64,000 nucleotides of DNA, from the NCBI GenBank assembly GCA_023393165.1, contig JAEWMJ010000006.1, forward strand, positions 62,001 through 126,000, given 5' to 3'. Under the pieces are notes generated by a model that saw only the letters and a program-made list of their open reading frames with translations, ran no database searches and had not been told where the DNA came from. The stretch comes from Bacillota bacterium (lineage in GTDB: Bacteria; Bacillota; Clostridia; Christensenellales; Christensenellaceae). The first letter of the stretch is position 1; each line of letters opens with the position of its first letter. This document shows positions 25,001 through 32,797 of the stretch, piece after piece. The position numbers and the translations under genes are program-made.

Positions 25001-25325
25001 AAAGAATCAGGTTATGCACCTTTCTGACCTTGCCGTTCTTTTTGTAAATGGAACTGATTTCGCCCGAAACAATAAACCGGGGCGCGGCGTCCGCACCCGG
25101 AAATCCGTCTTCCTGACGGCATTCTTTTTTTAAAATATAAAGCCCTTCGTCCGAAGGCACAAGTTTTTCTTTTAATTCCTCGCGCCAGGCGGGATGCGTA
25201 AAGTCGCCCGTACCGATGAGAGCAAGGCCTTTGCGCCGGGCCCACAGTTCAAGGATTTCGGGTACGCATTCCCTGCTGGTTGCTCTGGAATAACTTGAAT
25301 GAATATGAAAGTCTGCAATGAACAT
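22077..25325 (-). CDS. EndoQ-like PHP nuclease fused to UvrD/PcrA-type helicase
   Basis: 1082 aa, DNA repair. The N-terminal 400 residues are a PHP-type domain (MFIADFHIHSSYSRAT, GTGDFTHPAW, SNSDAHSPANL) with a four-Cys zinc finger (CKACFKP ... CPVCGRR). This matches endonuclease Q, which cuts 5' of deaminated bases. After a linker with Pro/Lys comes an SF1 helicase: AGPGTGKTRT, VDEFQDINEVQ, GDPDQSIYGFRGSD, TLHGAKGLEFPVVF, FYVGMTRAQDEL. The fused helicase could unwind the cut strand. ATG 25325 is chosen for AGGTG upstream. The activity is inferred from the two families; the fusion itself is visible. Confidence 0.9.
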   Translation of the reverse strand: MFIADFHIHSSYSRATSRECVPEILELWARRKGLALIGTGDFTHPAWREELKEKLVPSDEGLYILKKECRQEDGFPGADAAPRFIVSGEISSIYKKNGKVRKVHNLILLPGLAEAEALSLRLEEIGNLHSDGRPILGLDSRDLLEITLETCPDAIFIPAHIWTPHFSLFGAYSGFDDIKECFEDLTPHIHALETGLSSDPPMNWRLSALDAYTLVSNSDAHSPANLAREANLFDASMSYPAIAKALVKGQNGFAGTIEFFPEEGKYHYDGHRNCKACFKPAETKDLSGTCPVCGRRITVGVLHRVEDLADRAEGFVPPEAPRFESLVPLHEVIAASLGMTSASGRVKTQYAELIRTLGPELYILREATLEEIERKAGPCVAEGIRRLRNGKVEVNPGYDGEYGKIKILDKSEIDSLSGQFSFIGRDDFKKAPKKISAPKKPADIPPEPNAESAAALPLSGDMYGLNPEQWKGASAGAPAVAVLAGPGTGKTRTLVYRIAYLVEKCGVPPEQITAVTFTNKAAAEMRERLEKHFGDKKTVRAMTIGTFHSICLKILSGWKERTSIADEYEAQSILGDILGELGIQKSTRDILQSISKFKNRTAFSKGDPDIPAAVWEMYHERLKQFHLLDYDDILLRVLERFEAGAEDLPADSFTHLLVDEFQDINEVQYRLIREWSRKSAGLFVIGDPDQSIYGFRGSDSHCFERLGTDYPGLESIRLAQNYRSTPEILGCAIPVISAGTEIRKLHAGRNGGERVRILRAGDSFLEALFVVKEINRMVGGMDLLEAHSARGKRQSQTRGFSDIAILYRTHRQAEILEQCLQKEDIPYVVAGRDEFLMSRQVRNALSFFRFLLDPGDVFSLNECLKAADIRSAGQRQTILDDYSRKKDIKFLLEISDELSASPDYPKLKKLSGLAAQYRPAVRKEKPAVLVENWIRDNGLAEDENMERLWNTALMHTGMPDFLHNLALGRETDVRRSGSRKYTPDAVSLMTLHGAKGLEFPVVFLCGAVNGLIPLTNGVRECDPEEERRLFYVGMTRAQDELVLMTSPDPSPFLADIPEEFSSTEAASAPKRRQGKQLNMFDL

Positions 25326-25359
25326 AGTTTTCACCTGCGTTTTACTTTTCTTTATCATA

Positions 25360-25590
25360 TCATAAGGCGTCGCTTTTTAAAAGAAAATGCCGTAAACGGC
25401 GGCAGCCTGTTTTGGAAAGATAAACATCAGCTGGGATTTGATTATTAAAAAGCAAACTGATATAATAGGAGAATGTTGCTGAGAGATGTCGACTTTTGTC
25501 TGAGACAGGCTTGTGCAGCCGGCCGTTTTGCGTAAAGGCCTTGATTCATACATTTTATTGTTTTAAATAAAACGGAACAGGTTAAATAGC
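25360..25590. other. intergenic region before the first GGDEF-HD-GYP gene
   Basis: About 230 bp with GATATAAT near 25460 as a possible -10. I looked for a GEMM or c-di-GMP-II riboswitch and saw no convincing consensus. Confidence 0.4.
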
Positions 25591-27633
25591 ATGAAATTAA
25601 CGACCATAAAAACTAAAAAAAACCGGGACGGAAAAGCATTTCTTCTTTTTTTGCCGTCTTTTTTTATTTTATTGGGAACACTTGCTTGCCTTGTGTACTC
25701 CTTCAATACTGCCGGTTTTGAATACAATGGAATGGCCGCCGCATTATCCGTCCTCTGCATTTTACTGTTTTTCGCAGCCTTCTTCTTTTTTTTAAGAAAA
25801 TTTAAAAAAATAAACGAAGAGAATCTGGGACTGAAGCATGAAAATGAATTGTTAGCCTCCAAAATGGAAGAGTATAAATCGGCTTTTCAGAGATCCGCAA
25901 TGGGCTTTGCCGTTTTTGATGAAAAGTATCATGTTTTGGATTATAACACGGCTTACGAGGAAATTGCCGGCAAGCCGGACAACGATATCGTTTCCGTAAA
26001 CATAAATTCTTTTTGCGGGTGTGAAGAACCCACGGAAGGCCCGGATGGCATAAAACCGCTCTTTGATCTGGACGGATTTTCCACCCTCCAGCGGTTTATC
26101 CGCCCGGATGGATCGGATGTATGGGTCAGAATCAGATTCACGGCACTAGGCGGGGGCAAAGACCGCAAATTTTTATGCTTTGTTGAAGACACCACAGAGA
26201 GTATGTCAGCCGCCCATGCGCTGCGGGAAAGCGAACGGAGCAAGTCCGTATATCTGCGCAATCTGCCGGGAATAGCTTACCGGTGCAATTATGACCGCAA
26301 TTGGACAATGCGTTTTATTTCCGACGGCTGCCTTGTGCTTACCGGATATAAGCCGGAGAGTCTGCTTGAAAACAGGGATCTGTGCTATAATGATCTGATT
26401 TTACCTGCGTACAGGGAGGCTGTCTGGAACGAGTGGACAAGCGCGCTGGAACGGAAAACGGTGTATCAATTCGAATATGAAATCAGAACGGCTTCAGGAG
26501 AAACCAAATGGGTATATGAACAAGGTCAGGGCGTTTTTAACGAGCAGGACGAAGTCTGTGCGCTGGAAGGATTGATTTTTGATATTACCCCGCGTAAAAA
26601 ACGTGATATCGAGAACCGGTACTTAACAGAGCATGACCTGATGACCGGGCTTTATAACAGAGGATTTTTTCAGCAGGAAAAACTGCGGCTGAACAGTGAA
26701 AGCAGCCTTCCGCTTGCCGTGATTATTGCCAATATCAACGGCGTCAGGCTGATCAACGATGCGTTTGGTCACACCGAGGGAGACAAGCTGATCATAGCGA
26801 CGGCAAAAATCATCAAGAGCCTGTGCCGTCCGGAAGATGTTTTGTCCCGGACGGGCGGGGACGAATTTGGAATTCTTTTGCCCCGTACGGATTTTATGAC
26901 CGCCTTTGATCTGGTCAAATCAATAAAAAAAGCTTTTATGGAATATGAAGCGGATTTTATCAGTTTGTCCCTTGGATTCGCGGTAAAAACCGACGCTCGG
27001 GAAAATATCGACCAGGTTTATAAATCCGCCGAAGAATATATGTATAAGCAAAAGCTGCTTGACCGGAAAAGTTCTCACAGCGCCATCCTTTCATCCATTA
27101 AGGCGACCCTGTTTGCCAGGAGCCAGGAAACGGAGGAACATGCCGAGAGGCTGGCAAAGCTATCCGTTAATATGGGGGCAAAGCTGAATCTTACGCAAAC
27201 CAAACTGGACGAGCTCGAGCTGCTTGCGATCCTGCACGATATCGGAAAAATCGGTATAGACGACCGTATACTGAATAAGCCGGGCAAACTGAGCGAAGAA
27301 GAATGGAAAGTCATGAAAAAACATCCCGAAATAGGGTTCCGGATCGCCATGTCTTCCCCCGTATTCCAGCCTATCGCGGAGTGTATTTTGTTTCATCATG
27401 AAAGGTGGGACGGCGGAGGATATCCGCACGGCCTGAAGGGCGACCAGATACCGCTTTTGTCCCGGATCCTTGCAGTATCCGACGCATATGACGCAATGAC
27501 CCAGGACAGGCCGTACCGGCATGCAATGGCCAGCAGGGATGCCATTACGGAAATCAGGGATAATTCGGGTACTCAGTTTGATCCCGAAGTTGTCCGGATA
27601 TTTGTAGAGAACGAATCGTATGAAATAGAATAG
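25591..27633 (+). CDS. membrane PAS-PAS-GGDEF-HD-GYP c-di-GMP enzyme
   Basis: 680 aa. Two N-terminal membrane segments (about 15-36 and 47-70), a short coiled coil, two PAS domains (about 90-210 and 215-335), GGDEF (RTGGDEFGILLP) with RPED five residues upstream as an inhibitory I-site, and a C-terminal HD-GYP (LHDIGKIGIDD, HHERWDGGGYPHG). It can in principle make and degrade cyclic di-GMP. All key residues of both catalytic domains appear intact. The PAS domains would sense an unknown signal. It is monocistronic and has two paralogues at 45.9-51 kb. Confidence 0.93.
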   Translation: MKLTTIKTKKNRDGKAFLLFLPSFFILLGTLACLVYSFNTAGFEYNGMAAALSVLCILLFFAAFFFFLRKFKKINEENLGLKHENELLASKMEEYKSAFQRSAMGFAVFDEKYHVLDYNTAYEEIAGKPDNDIVSVNINSFCGCEEPTEGPDGIKPLFDLDGFSTLQRFIRPDGSDVWVRIRFTALGGGKDRKFLCFVEDTTESMSAAHALRESERSKSVYLRNLPGIAYRCNYDRNWTMRFISDGCLVLTGYKPESLLENRDLCYNDLILPAYREAVWNEWTSALERKTVYQFEYEIRTASGETKWVYEQGQGVFNEQDEVCALEGLIFDITPRKKRDIENRYLTEHDLMTGLYNRGFFQQEKLRLNSESSLPLAVIIANINGVRLINDAFGHTEGDKLIIATAKIIKSLCRPEDVLSRTGGDEFGILLPRTDFMTAFDLVKSIKKAFMEYEADFISLSLGFAVKTDARENIDQVYKSAEEYMYKQKLLDRKSSHSAILSSIKATLFARSQETEEHAERLAKLSVNMGAKLNLTQTKLDELELLAILHDIGKIGIDDRILNKPGKLSEEEWKVMKKHPEIGFRIAMSSPVFQPIAECILFHHERWDGGGYPHGLKGDQIPLLSRILAVSDAYDAMTQDRPYRHAMASRDAITEIRDNSGTQFDPEVVRIFVENESYEIE

Positions 27634-27765
27634 ACTTTAAAATATTAAATTTAAATTTCCTTTTGATTTGCATTGCGGTATTCAAAATTAAAAATTATAA
27701 TAAATATAAATAGTCAAATATGTAAATTCTAAATAAAAAAGGTAGTTGGAAAGGGGTATTTGAAA

Positions 27766-28653
27766 ATGACTGGAAATTTTGGATTGGATATTCTTCTGCT
27801 TGCCGTAATTTTGGTTGTGGTAATTATTTTTTTCTCCGGGATAAGGATCGTAAGGCCGACGTCGCGCGGACTGGTTGAGACGCTGGGCAAATATTCCAAA
27901 TTCGCAACGCCCGGGTTTCACTGGATATTTCCTGGGATACAGAGGCTTTATCAGGTGAATATTACGGAGCAGATGTTTAACGCCGACCCTCAGGTGATTA
28001 TTACAAACGATAATCTGAACGCTACTGTGGACGCGCAGGTATACTTTAAGATACGGGCGGATGAGGAAAGCGTCAAAAACTCGGTTTACAACGTCAACAA
28101 TTACAAGGTGCAGATTGTGAACCTTGCAAGGACGACTCTGAGAAACATCATCGGCACAATGACCCTGAAATCGGCCAACAGCGAACGTGGAAAGATAAAC
28201 AGCGATCTGCACGAAACGCTGAAGGAAGAAACAAGGCTTTGGGGAATCGATATTGTGCGTACGGAGCTGAAAGAAATTGAGCCGCCCAAGGACGTTCAGG
28301 AAACGATGAACAAGGTCGTAAAAGCGGAGAATGAAAAGGTAGCCGCTATCGATTTTGCGACAGCGGCCGAGACGACCGCAGACGGTATCAAACGCTCGGA
28401 AATCAAAAAAGCGGAAGGTATCAAACAGGCAAAAATACTGGAGGCGGAAGGCGAAGCGCAGGCAATCAAGCTGGTCAACGAAGCCGCCCAGCAGTACTTT
28501 GTGGGAAACGCACAGTTGCTTAGGCAATTGCAGGCTCTGGAGACGTCGCTCAAGGACAATGCTAAAATCGTTGTACCCACCGATTCCGAACTGGTCAACG
28601 TGATCGGCGAGATGTCGGGCGTACTGCCGCTTAAGAAGAAAGAGCAGCGCTGA
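27766..28653 (+). CDS. SPFH/band 7 (stomatin-like) membrane protein
   Basis: 295 aa. One N-terminal membrane anchor (LLLAVILVVVIIFFSGI), a band 7 domain (IVRPTSRGLVETLGKY, PGFHWIFPGI), and a long coiled-coil C-terminus (AEGIKQAKILEAEGEAQAIKL) for oligomers. Such proteins assemble membrane microdomains and often act with an NfeD-like partner or FtsH; no NfeD gene is adjacent. ATG 27766 fits AAGGGG at nine bases; the TTG two codons upstream is too close. Confidence 0.93.
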   Translation: MTGNFGLDILLLAVILVVVIIFFSGIRIVRPTSRGLVETLGKYSKFATPGFHWIFPGIQRLYQVNITEQMFNADPQVIITNDNLNATVDAQVYFKIRADEESVKNSVYNVNNYKVQIVNLARTTLRNIIGTMTLKSANSERGKINSDLHETLKEETRLWGIDIVRTELKEIEPPKDVQETMNKVVKAENEKVAAIDFATAAETTADGIKRSEIKKAEGIKQAKILEAEGEAQAIKLVNEAAQQYFVGNAQLLRQLQALETSLKDNAKIVVPTDSELVNVIGEMSGVLPLKKKEQR

Positions 28654-28767
28654 GTCATGCCGATTCAGGCAGGTCTTCTTTTACAAACAACCGGATAGAG
28701 TGAATTCATTCCCCGCCGTACTTTTTATATGCAATTGCGCATAGATAATAAGATGGCGGGGGATGTT

Positions 28768-29217
28768 ATGAAAAGTTTGCGTCTGACTCAAAAACAATTT
28801 GACGACTTGAATGGAATAAACGGCGGACTTACGCTTTTAGCGATCCGGATATTAATAGGCGTCATTCTGTCTTTTTGGAATGTATTTTTAACCTATTCCT
28901 ATAATTCCTGGGGTTTTCAAATGGATATTTACCCGATCATATTCATTGTGCTCGGGTTTTTATATTTTATCTGTGCGCTGCTGCTTTTTTATAAAAGAAA
29001 GGCTTTTATTGCGGTATATGTAACCACCGCCGGAGCGTTTGTTTTAGTGAACGCATCGTTTCAGGGATACGGTTTTCTGTTCTATGCAGGGCTGGAAGTC
29101 CTTGCAATTATTTATTTGATGAAGTCAAAACGGGTTGCCGTCAATTTCAGGACGAAAAGGATTGAGATTACGGATATAAAATATACGGGAAAAGGGCTGA
29201 ATTGGGAGCGCTTCTGA
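28768..29217 (+). CDS. four-helix membrane protein, DUF2569-like
   Basis: 149 aa with four hydrophobic segments (about 18-38, 53-75, 80-98, 103-117) and a basic C-terminus (KSKRVAVNFRTKRIE). Spacing and length resemble DUF2569 membrane proteins, but the match is weak. ATG 28768 has GGGGG upstream; an earlier in-frame ATG has none. Function unknown. No operon link is evident. Confidence 0.65.
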   Translation: MKSLRLTQKQFDDLNGINGGLTLLAIRILIGVILSFWNVFLTYSYNSWGFQMDIYPIIFIVLGFLYFICALLLFYKRKAFIAVYVTTAGAFVLVNASFQGYGFLFYAGLEVLAIIYLMKSKRVAVNFRTKRIEITDIKYTGKGLNWERF

Positions 29218-29291
29218 CAAGTCGCGGCAAAGATCCGGATCAGCGCCTTTTTACAGGTTCCGCCGCCAGACGAAGCGGAACGGCTTGCATC

Positions 29292-30272
29292 TTAATAAAT
29301 TTTCAGGCGGGATATATCCATATTATAACCTTCGTTTATTTTTTCAAAATGCTTTCTGACGGAGATTAAATTTTTCTTATAAAAGCTGAATGCTTCCCTC
29401 ATTCCGGAAGCAAAAGGCGTATAGGTGAAACCCAGCGTCCGGGCGATTTTTTCGCCTGAATAGAGTTCATGCCGCTTCAGCGGGAAAGGAAGAGGGATTT
29501 CTTTTTCTTCAATTTCTTCCGGGCTCATAAATTCGGTTTCAAGCTCCCTGTCCGTTAATCCTGCAAGCACATTCGCCAGTTTGGTGTAAGAGATAAACTC
29601 GGGTGCGGCAAGAATATACTCATTGTCGAAAACCTCCGGTCTGCCCATGCACTTTATGAGTATCTGCACGATATCCCGGACATATACTAACTGAAAGAGC
29701 GAGAGGCTGTTCTCCGGCATTGAAAGCGACTGGCCGGACAATAAAAGATCGAAAAAATAAGATTCGCCGGGACAATAGTTATAAGGGCCGTATGCAAGCG
29801 TCGGACGGAGTATTGTGAGAGGGATGTTTTTTTCATTACAAATATCTTTTGCTTCGGCCTCCAGAAGGCGCTTGTTGAATGCGTATTCTCCAACCAGTCC
29901 CGGTCCCTGCGCAGACAGCATGGGAGAATCTTCCGTTTTGGGGTAATCGTTGGACGTTTCGTAGACTGAACAGGAACTGATTAAAATATACTGCCTTATT
30001 CTGCCCGGAAGGTTCTCCAGCAGGGCTTTAATATCGATCGGATATCTTGCGCAAAAATCTATTACCGTGTCGTAAATTAATTTGGGAAGCGTTTTCTTCA
30101 GGGCGTTCAGTTCCCTGCGGTTGCATGCGTATTCGGTAACGCCCGGAATATGAAGCGGAATCCGTCCCCTGTTGAGGACATGTACCGAGTAGCCGTCCAT
30201 TCCGGCTAACTGCTGTACAAACATTCTGCCGATGAAATAACTTCCGCCGACCACCAGAATATTTCTTTTCAT
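29292..30272 (-). CDS. NAD-dependent epimerase/dehydratase family protein
   Basis: 326 aa, extended SDR fold. The N-terminal Rossmann motif is VVGGSYFIGR. Catalysis: SSCSVYE (Ser) and YAFNKRLLE in place of the usual YxxxK, here Tyr-Ala-Phe-Asn-Lys. The substrate-side C-terminal part has RPTLAYGP. This subgroup resembles CSP41-like proteins that may bind nucleotide sugars or RNA; the substrate is not evident. ATG 30272 is preceded by AGAGGG; the longer frame adds 45 unrelated residues. Confidence 0.88.
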   Translation of the reverse strand: MKRNILVVGGSYFIGRMFVQQLAGMDGYSVHVLNRGRIPLHIPGVTEYACNRRELNALKKTLPKLIYDTVIDFCARYPIDIKALLENLPGRIRQYILISSCSVYETSNDYPKTEDSPMLSAQGPGLVGEYAFNKRLLEAEAKDICNEKNIPLTILRPTLAYGPYNYCPGESYFFDLLLSGQSLSMPENSLSLFQLVYVRDIVQILIKCMGRPEVFDNEYILAAPEFISYTKLANVLAGLTDRELETEFMSPEEIEEKEIPLPFPLKRHELYSGEKIARTLGFTYTPFASGMREAFSFYKKNLISVRKHFEKINEGYNMDISRLKIY

Positions 30273-30468
30273 GATTGAACCCTCTTTTGGATTGCTGTTT
30301 ACATATGATAAATTATAACATATTATCGGCACATATTGCACTACCTCAAGGATAAGATTGGTAAGTATATTCGAAATTATATTTTTATGGTACAGTATAA
30401 ATAGCATTTATGAATTTTTATGAACTAAGTCATAATATGCTTCAATATAGGGAAAGGATGGATTACTT

Positions 30469-32067
30469 ATGAAATTAAAATTTCAGGGAGCGGACAGGCA
30501 GGTAACCGGAAGCTGCCATCAAATTGAAGTAAACGGAAAAAAGTGTTTGATAGACTGCGGTATGCAGCAGGGGAGCGATGAAATGAACGACAACGCGCTG
30601 CCGTTTGACGCAAAGGCGATAGATTACGTGATCGTAACCCATGCGCACATAGATCATTCGGGCAGATTGCCCCTTCTTGTAAAAAACGGGTTCCATGGAA
30701 AGATATTTGCAACGGGAGCCACTTGCGATCTGATGGGAATTATGCTGAAAGACAGCGCTAAAATACAGGAATTTGAAGCCGAATGGAAAAAACGGAAGGG
30801 AAAAAGGGCCGGCAGAAACGGCAGCGAACCACTTTACGGTATGGAAGACGCCGAGAAAACCCTCAGATTTTTTGTTCGATGCAGATACGGAGATGTTGTG
30901 GAAATCTGCGAGGGACTGCGCGCGGAGTTTATTGACGCGGGACATCTTCTGGGATCGGCCGCTGTGCGCCTGACGCTGTCCGAAAACGGTACGGTTAAAA
31001 CAATTGTTTTTTCGGGAGACATTGGCAACAAAAAACAGCCTATCTTAAGAGACCCGCAATATTTCGACTCCGCGGATTATGTTTTGATGGAATCCACCTA
31101 CGGCGACAGGCTGCATCAGGAGATTCCATATAAGAACGAGGAAATAGCCAAAATATTTGACGAAACGTTCCGGAAAGGCGGAAACGTAGTGATCCCGTCT
31201 TTTGCCGTGGGCAGAACACAGGAACTTTTATACCATATTCGCGAAATTAAAGAGGACAAGCTGGTCAAAAGCATACCGGACTTTGAAGTTTATGTGGACA
31301 GTCCGCTCGCTTTTGAGGCGACGCGTATCTATGACGGCGATCTCACGGGATACGCGGATGAAGAAACGCTTCAGGTGCTGAAGGCCGGCTTTAAGCCCCT
31401 GCATTTCTCCAATTTGATCCTTTGCCAGACAACGGAGGAATCCATTGCACTGAATATGAACGATACCCCGAAGGTGATCATCTCTTCCAGCGGAATGTGC
31501 GAAGCCGGCAGGATACGCCATCACTTAAAGCATAATCTTTGGAGGAAGGAATGCGCCGTCGTTTTTGTGGGCTACCAGGCCAAAGGCACGCTTGGAAGGA
31601 TGCTGCTGGATGGCGTTAAGCAGGTGAAACTGTTCGGGGAATCCATTGCCGTAAACGCGTCCATCCATAATTTTGCCGGGCTCTCGGCCCATGCCGATAA
31701 AAACGGACTGCTGGAGTGGATAGGAAGTTTTAAAACGAAACTGGAAAAGGTGTTTGTGGTGCACGGGGAAGAAGAAACCTGCCTGGCGTTCACAGAAAGC
31801 CTTAAGTCTTTGGGATATAACGCTATGGCTCCGGAGTTTGAAACCGAATATGACCTTCGCACCAGTGCTGTTGTACAGGAAGGCGTGTCTTTGGATAAAC
31901 TTCTGGAGCGCAAGGAAGCCCTGCGTGCTGCCAAACCTTCCTATGCGCGGCTGGAGCGGACGGGCGAAGACCTGCTGGATCTGATCCGCCGGAAAAAAGG
32001 CCTGTCCAACAGGGATCTGGAGCGCTTTGCCGATCAGATCGCGGCGATAATCCATCACTGGGATTAA
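30469..32067 (+). CDS. MBL-fold/beta-CASP ribonuclease
   Basis: 532 aa. Metallo-beta-lactamase core with THAHIDHSG (58-63 metal ligands), FIDAGHLLGSAAV, FSGDIGNK and ESTYGDR. A beta-CASP insert follows (AVGRTQELLY, SSGMCEAGRIRHHL). A final RNA-metabolising segment has SAHADKNGLLEW and KVFVVHGEEE. This is the YSH1/CPSF-73-like group, distinct from RNase J in lacking its C-terminal extension of that type. It likely cleaves RNA with two zinc ions in the cytoplasm. Its ATG has GAAAGGA upstream. Confidence 0.92.
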   Translation: MKLKFQGADRQVTGSCHQIEVNGKKCLIDCGMQQGSDEMNDNALPFDAKAIDYVIVTHAHIDHSGRLPLLVKNGFHGKIFATGATCDLMGIMLKDSAKIQEFEAEWKKRKGKRAGRNGSEPLYGMEDAEKTLRFFVRCRYGDVVEICEGLRAEFIDAGHLLGSAAVRLTLSENGTVKTIVFSGDIGNKKQPILRDPQYFDSADYVLMESTYGDRLHQEIPYKNEEIAKIFDETFRKGGNVVIPSFAVGRTQELLYHIREIKEDKLVKSIPDFEVYVDSPLAFEATRIYDGDLTGYADEETLQVLKAGFKPLHFSNLILCQTTEESIALNMNDTPKVIISSSGMCEAGRIRHHLKHNLWRKECAVVFVGYQAKGTLGRMLLDGVKQVKLFGESIAVNASIHNFAGLSAHADKNGLLEWIGSFKTKLEKVFVVHGEEETCLAFTESLKSLGYNAMAPEFETEYDLRTSAVVQEGVSLDKLLERKEALRAAKPSYARLERTGEDLLDLIRRKKGLSNRDLERFADQIAAIIHHWD

Positions 32068-32099
32068 ATAACCCGAAGGCCCTTTGATAAGGTCCAATT

Positions 32100-32580
32100 A
32101 CTTTGTTATTTTTGCGCCTGTTCCTCATCGTAGATTTACTGCGCTTGCGTCACAGTACTCAAAATGCCTCGTATTTGAACCTTTCAAAGGCCTTCAGAAG
32201 TTTAAAAACACATGTATTAAATGGTAAATATCTCATGACTGTACTCCCTCTTTCGCCCACAGGGCGCGGTCGTTCCGTATTCGCTGGCGGCGGTCGGCTC
32301 CGCTCCTCAGCGTAGATTTACGCTTGCGCTGCCTCGGCACTTCGCTGCGGATTCATGCTCAGTGAGCGTTCGCCTCGTTTCATCACGCTTGAGCGTGCGC
32401 TTGGCTCCTTCCGGCAAGCCTCCCCACTTCGCTATGGGCTCGTGCTGCGCTTTAGTAAAAAAGCAAGATAACGCTTGCACTTGCCTCATGCTTAGTGAGC
32501 GTTCGCCTCGCTTCATCACGCTTGAGCGTGCGCTTAGCTCCGCTCTCAAAATGTCTTGTATTTGATATTATCAGCGGCTT
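32100..32580. repeat. gene-free spacer built of direct repeats
   Basis: The 730 bp between the ribonuclease and clpB hold no credible gene. A 55-bp unit at 32354-32408 recurs at 32487-32541 with about three mismatches and includes the palindrome CACGCTTGAGCGTG. CTCAAAATGYCTYGTATTTGA occurs at 32158 and 32546 and brackets the block. GTAGATTTAC plus GCTTGCG occurs twice (near 32129 and 32310). The block looks like decayed repetitive DNA. Confidence 0.7.
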
Positions 32581-32762
32581 TTGCAAACTACTTAAAATAT
32601 TTAAAAAAATTAAATAAACTTTATTTATTTTTATAAAAATGGTTTATCAATCCGGCAATTAAGGTATTATATTCGGGAAGGGTATTCGGCGTTTTTGCAG
32701 ACCTGTTTTTAACGTAAGGGGAATGGGCGCCGGATATTTCAGGGAGCAAGATTCATATGCAG

Positions 32763-32776
32763 GCCTTTTAAAAGGC
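32763..32776 (+). repeat. palindrome before the clpB ribosome site
   Basis: GCCTTTTAAAAGGC, perfect, about 10 bp before AAAGGAGG. It may be a regulatory site or mRNA hairpin. No CIRCE or CtsR box is seen. Confidence 0.4.
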
Positions 32777-32797
32777 ACAACAAAGGAGGTATGTGAT

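Noticed and set aside
25360..25590. c-di-GMP riboswitch before the first GGDEF-HD-GYP gene
   Set aside because: No GEMM-type conserved core could be found by eye here or before 45.9 kb.
32580..32797. CIRCE or CtsR heat-shock operator before clpB
   Set aside because: Neither consensus is visible; only a short GCCTTTTAAAAGGC palindrome is present.
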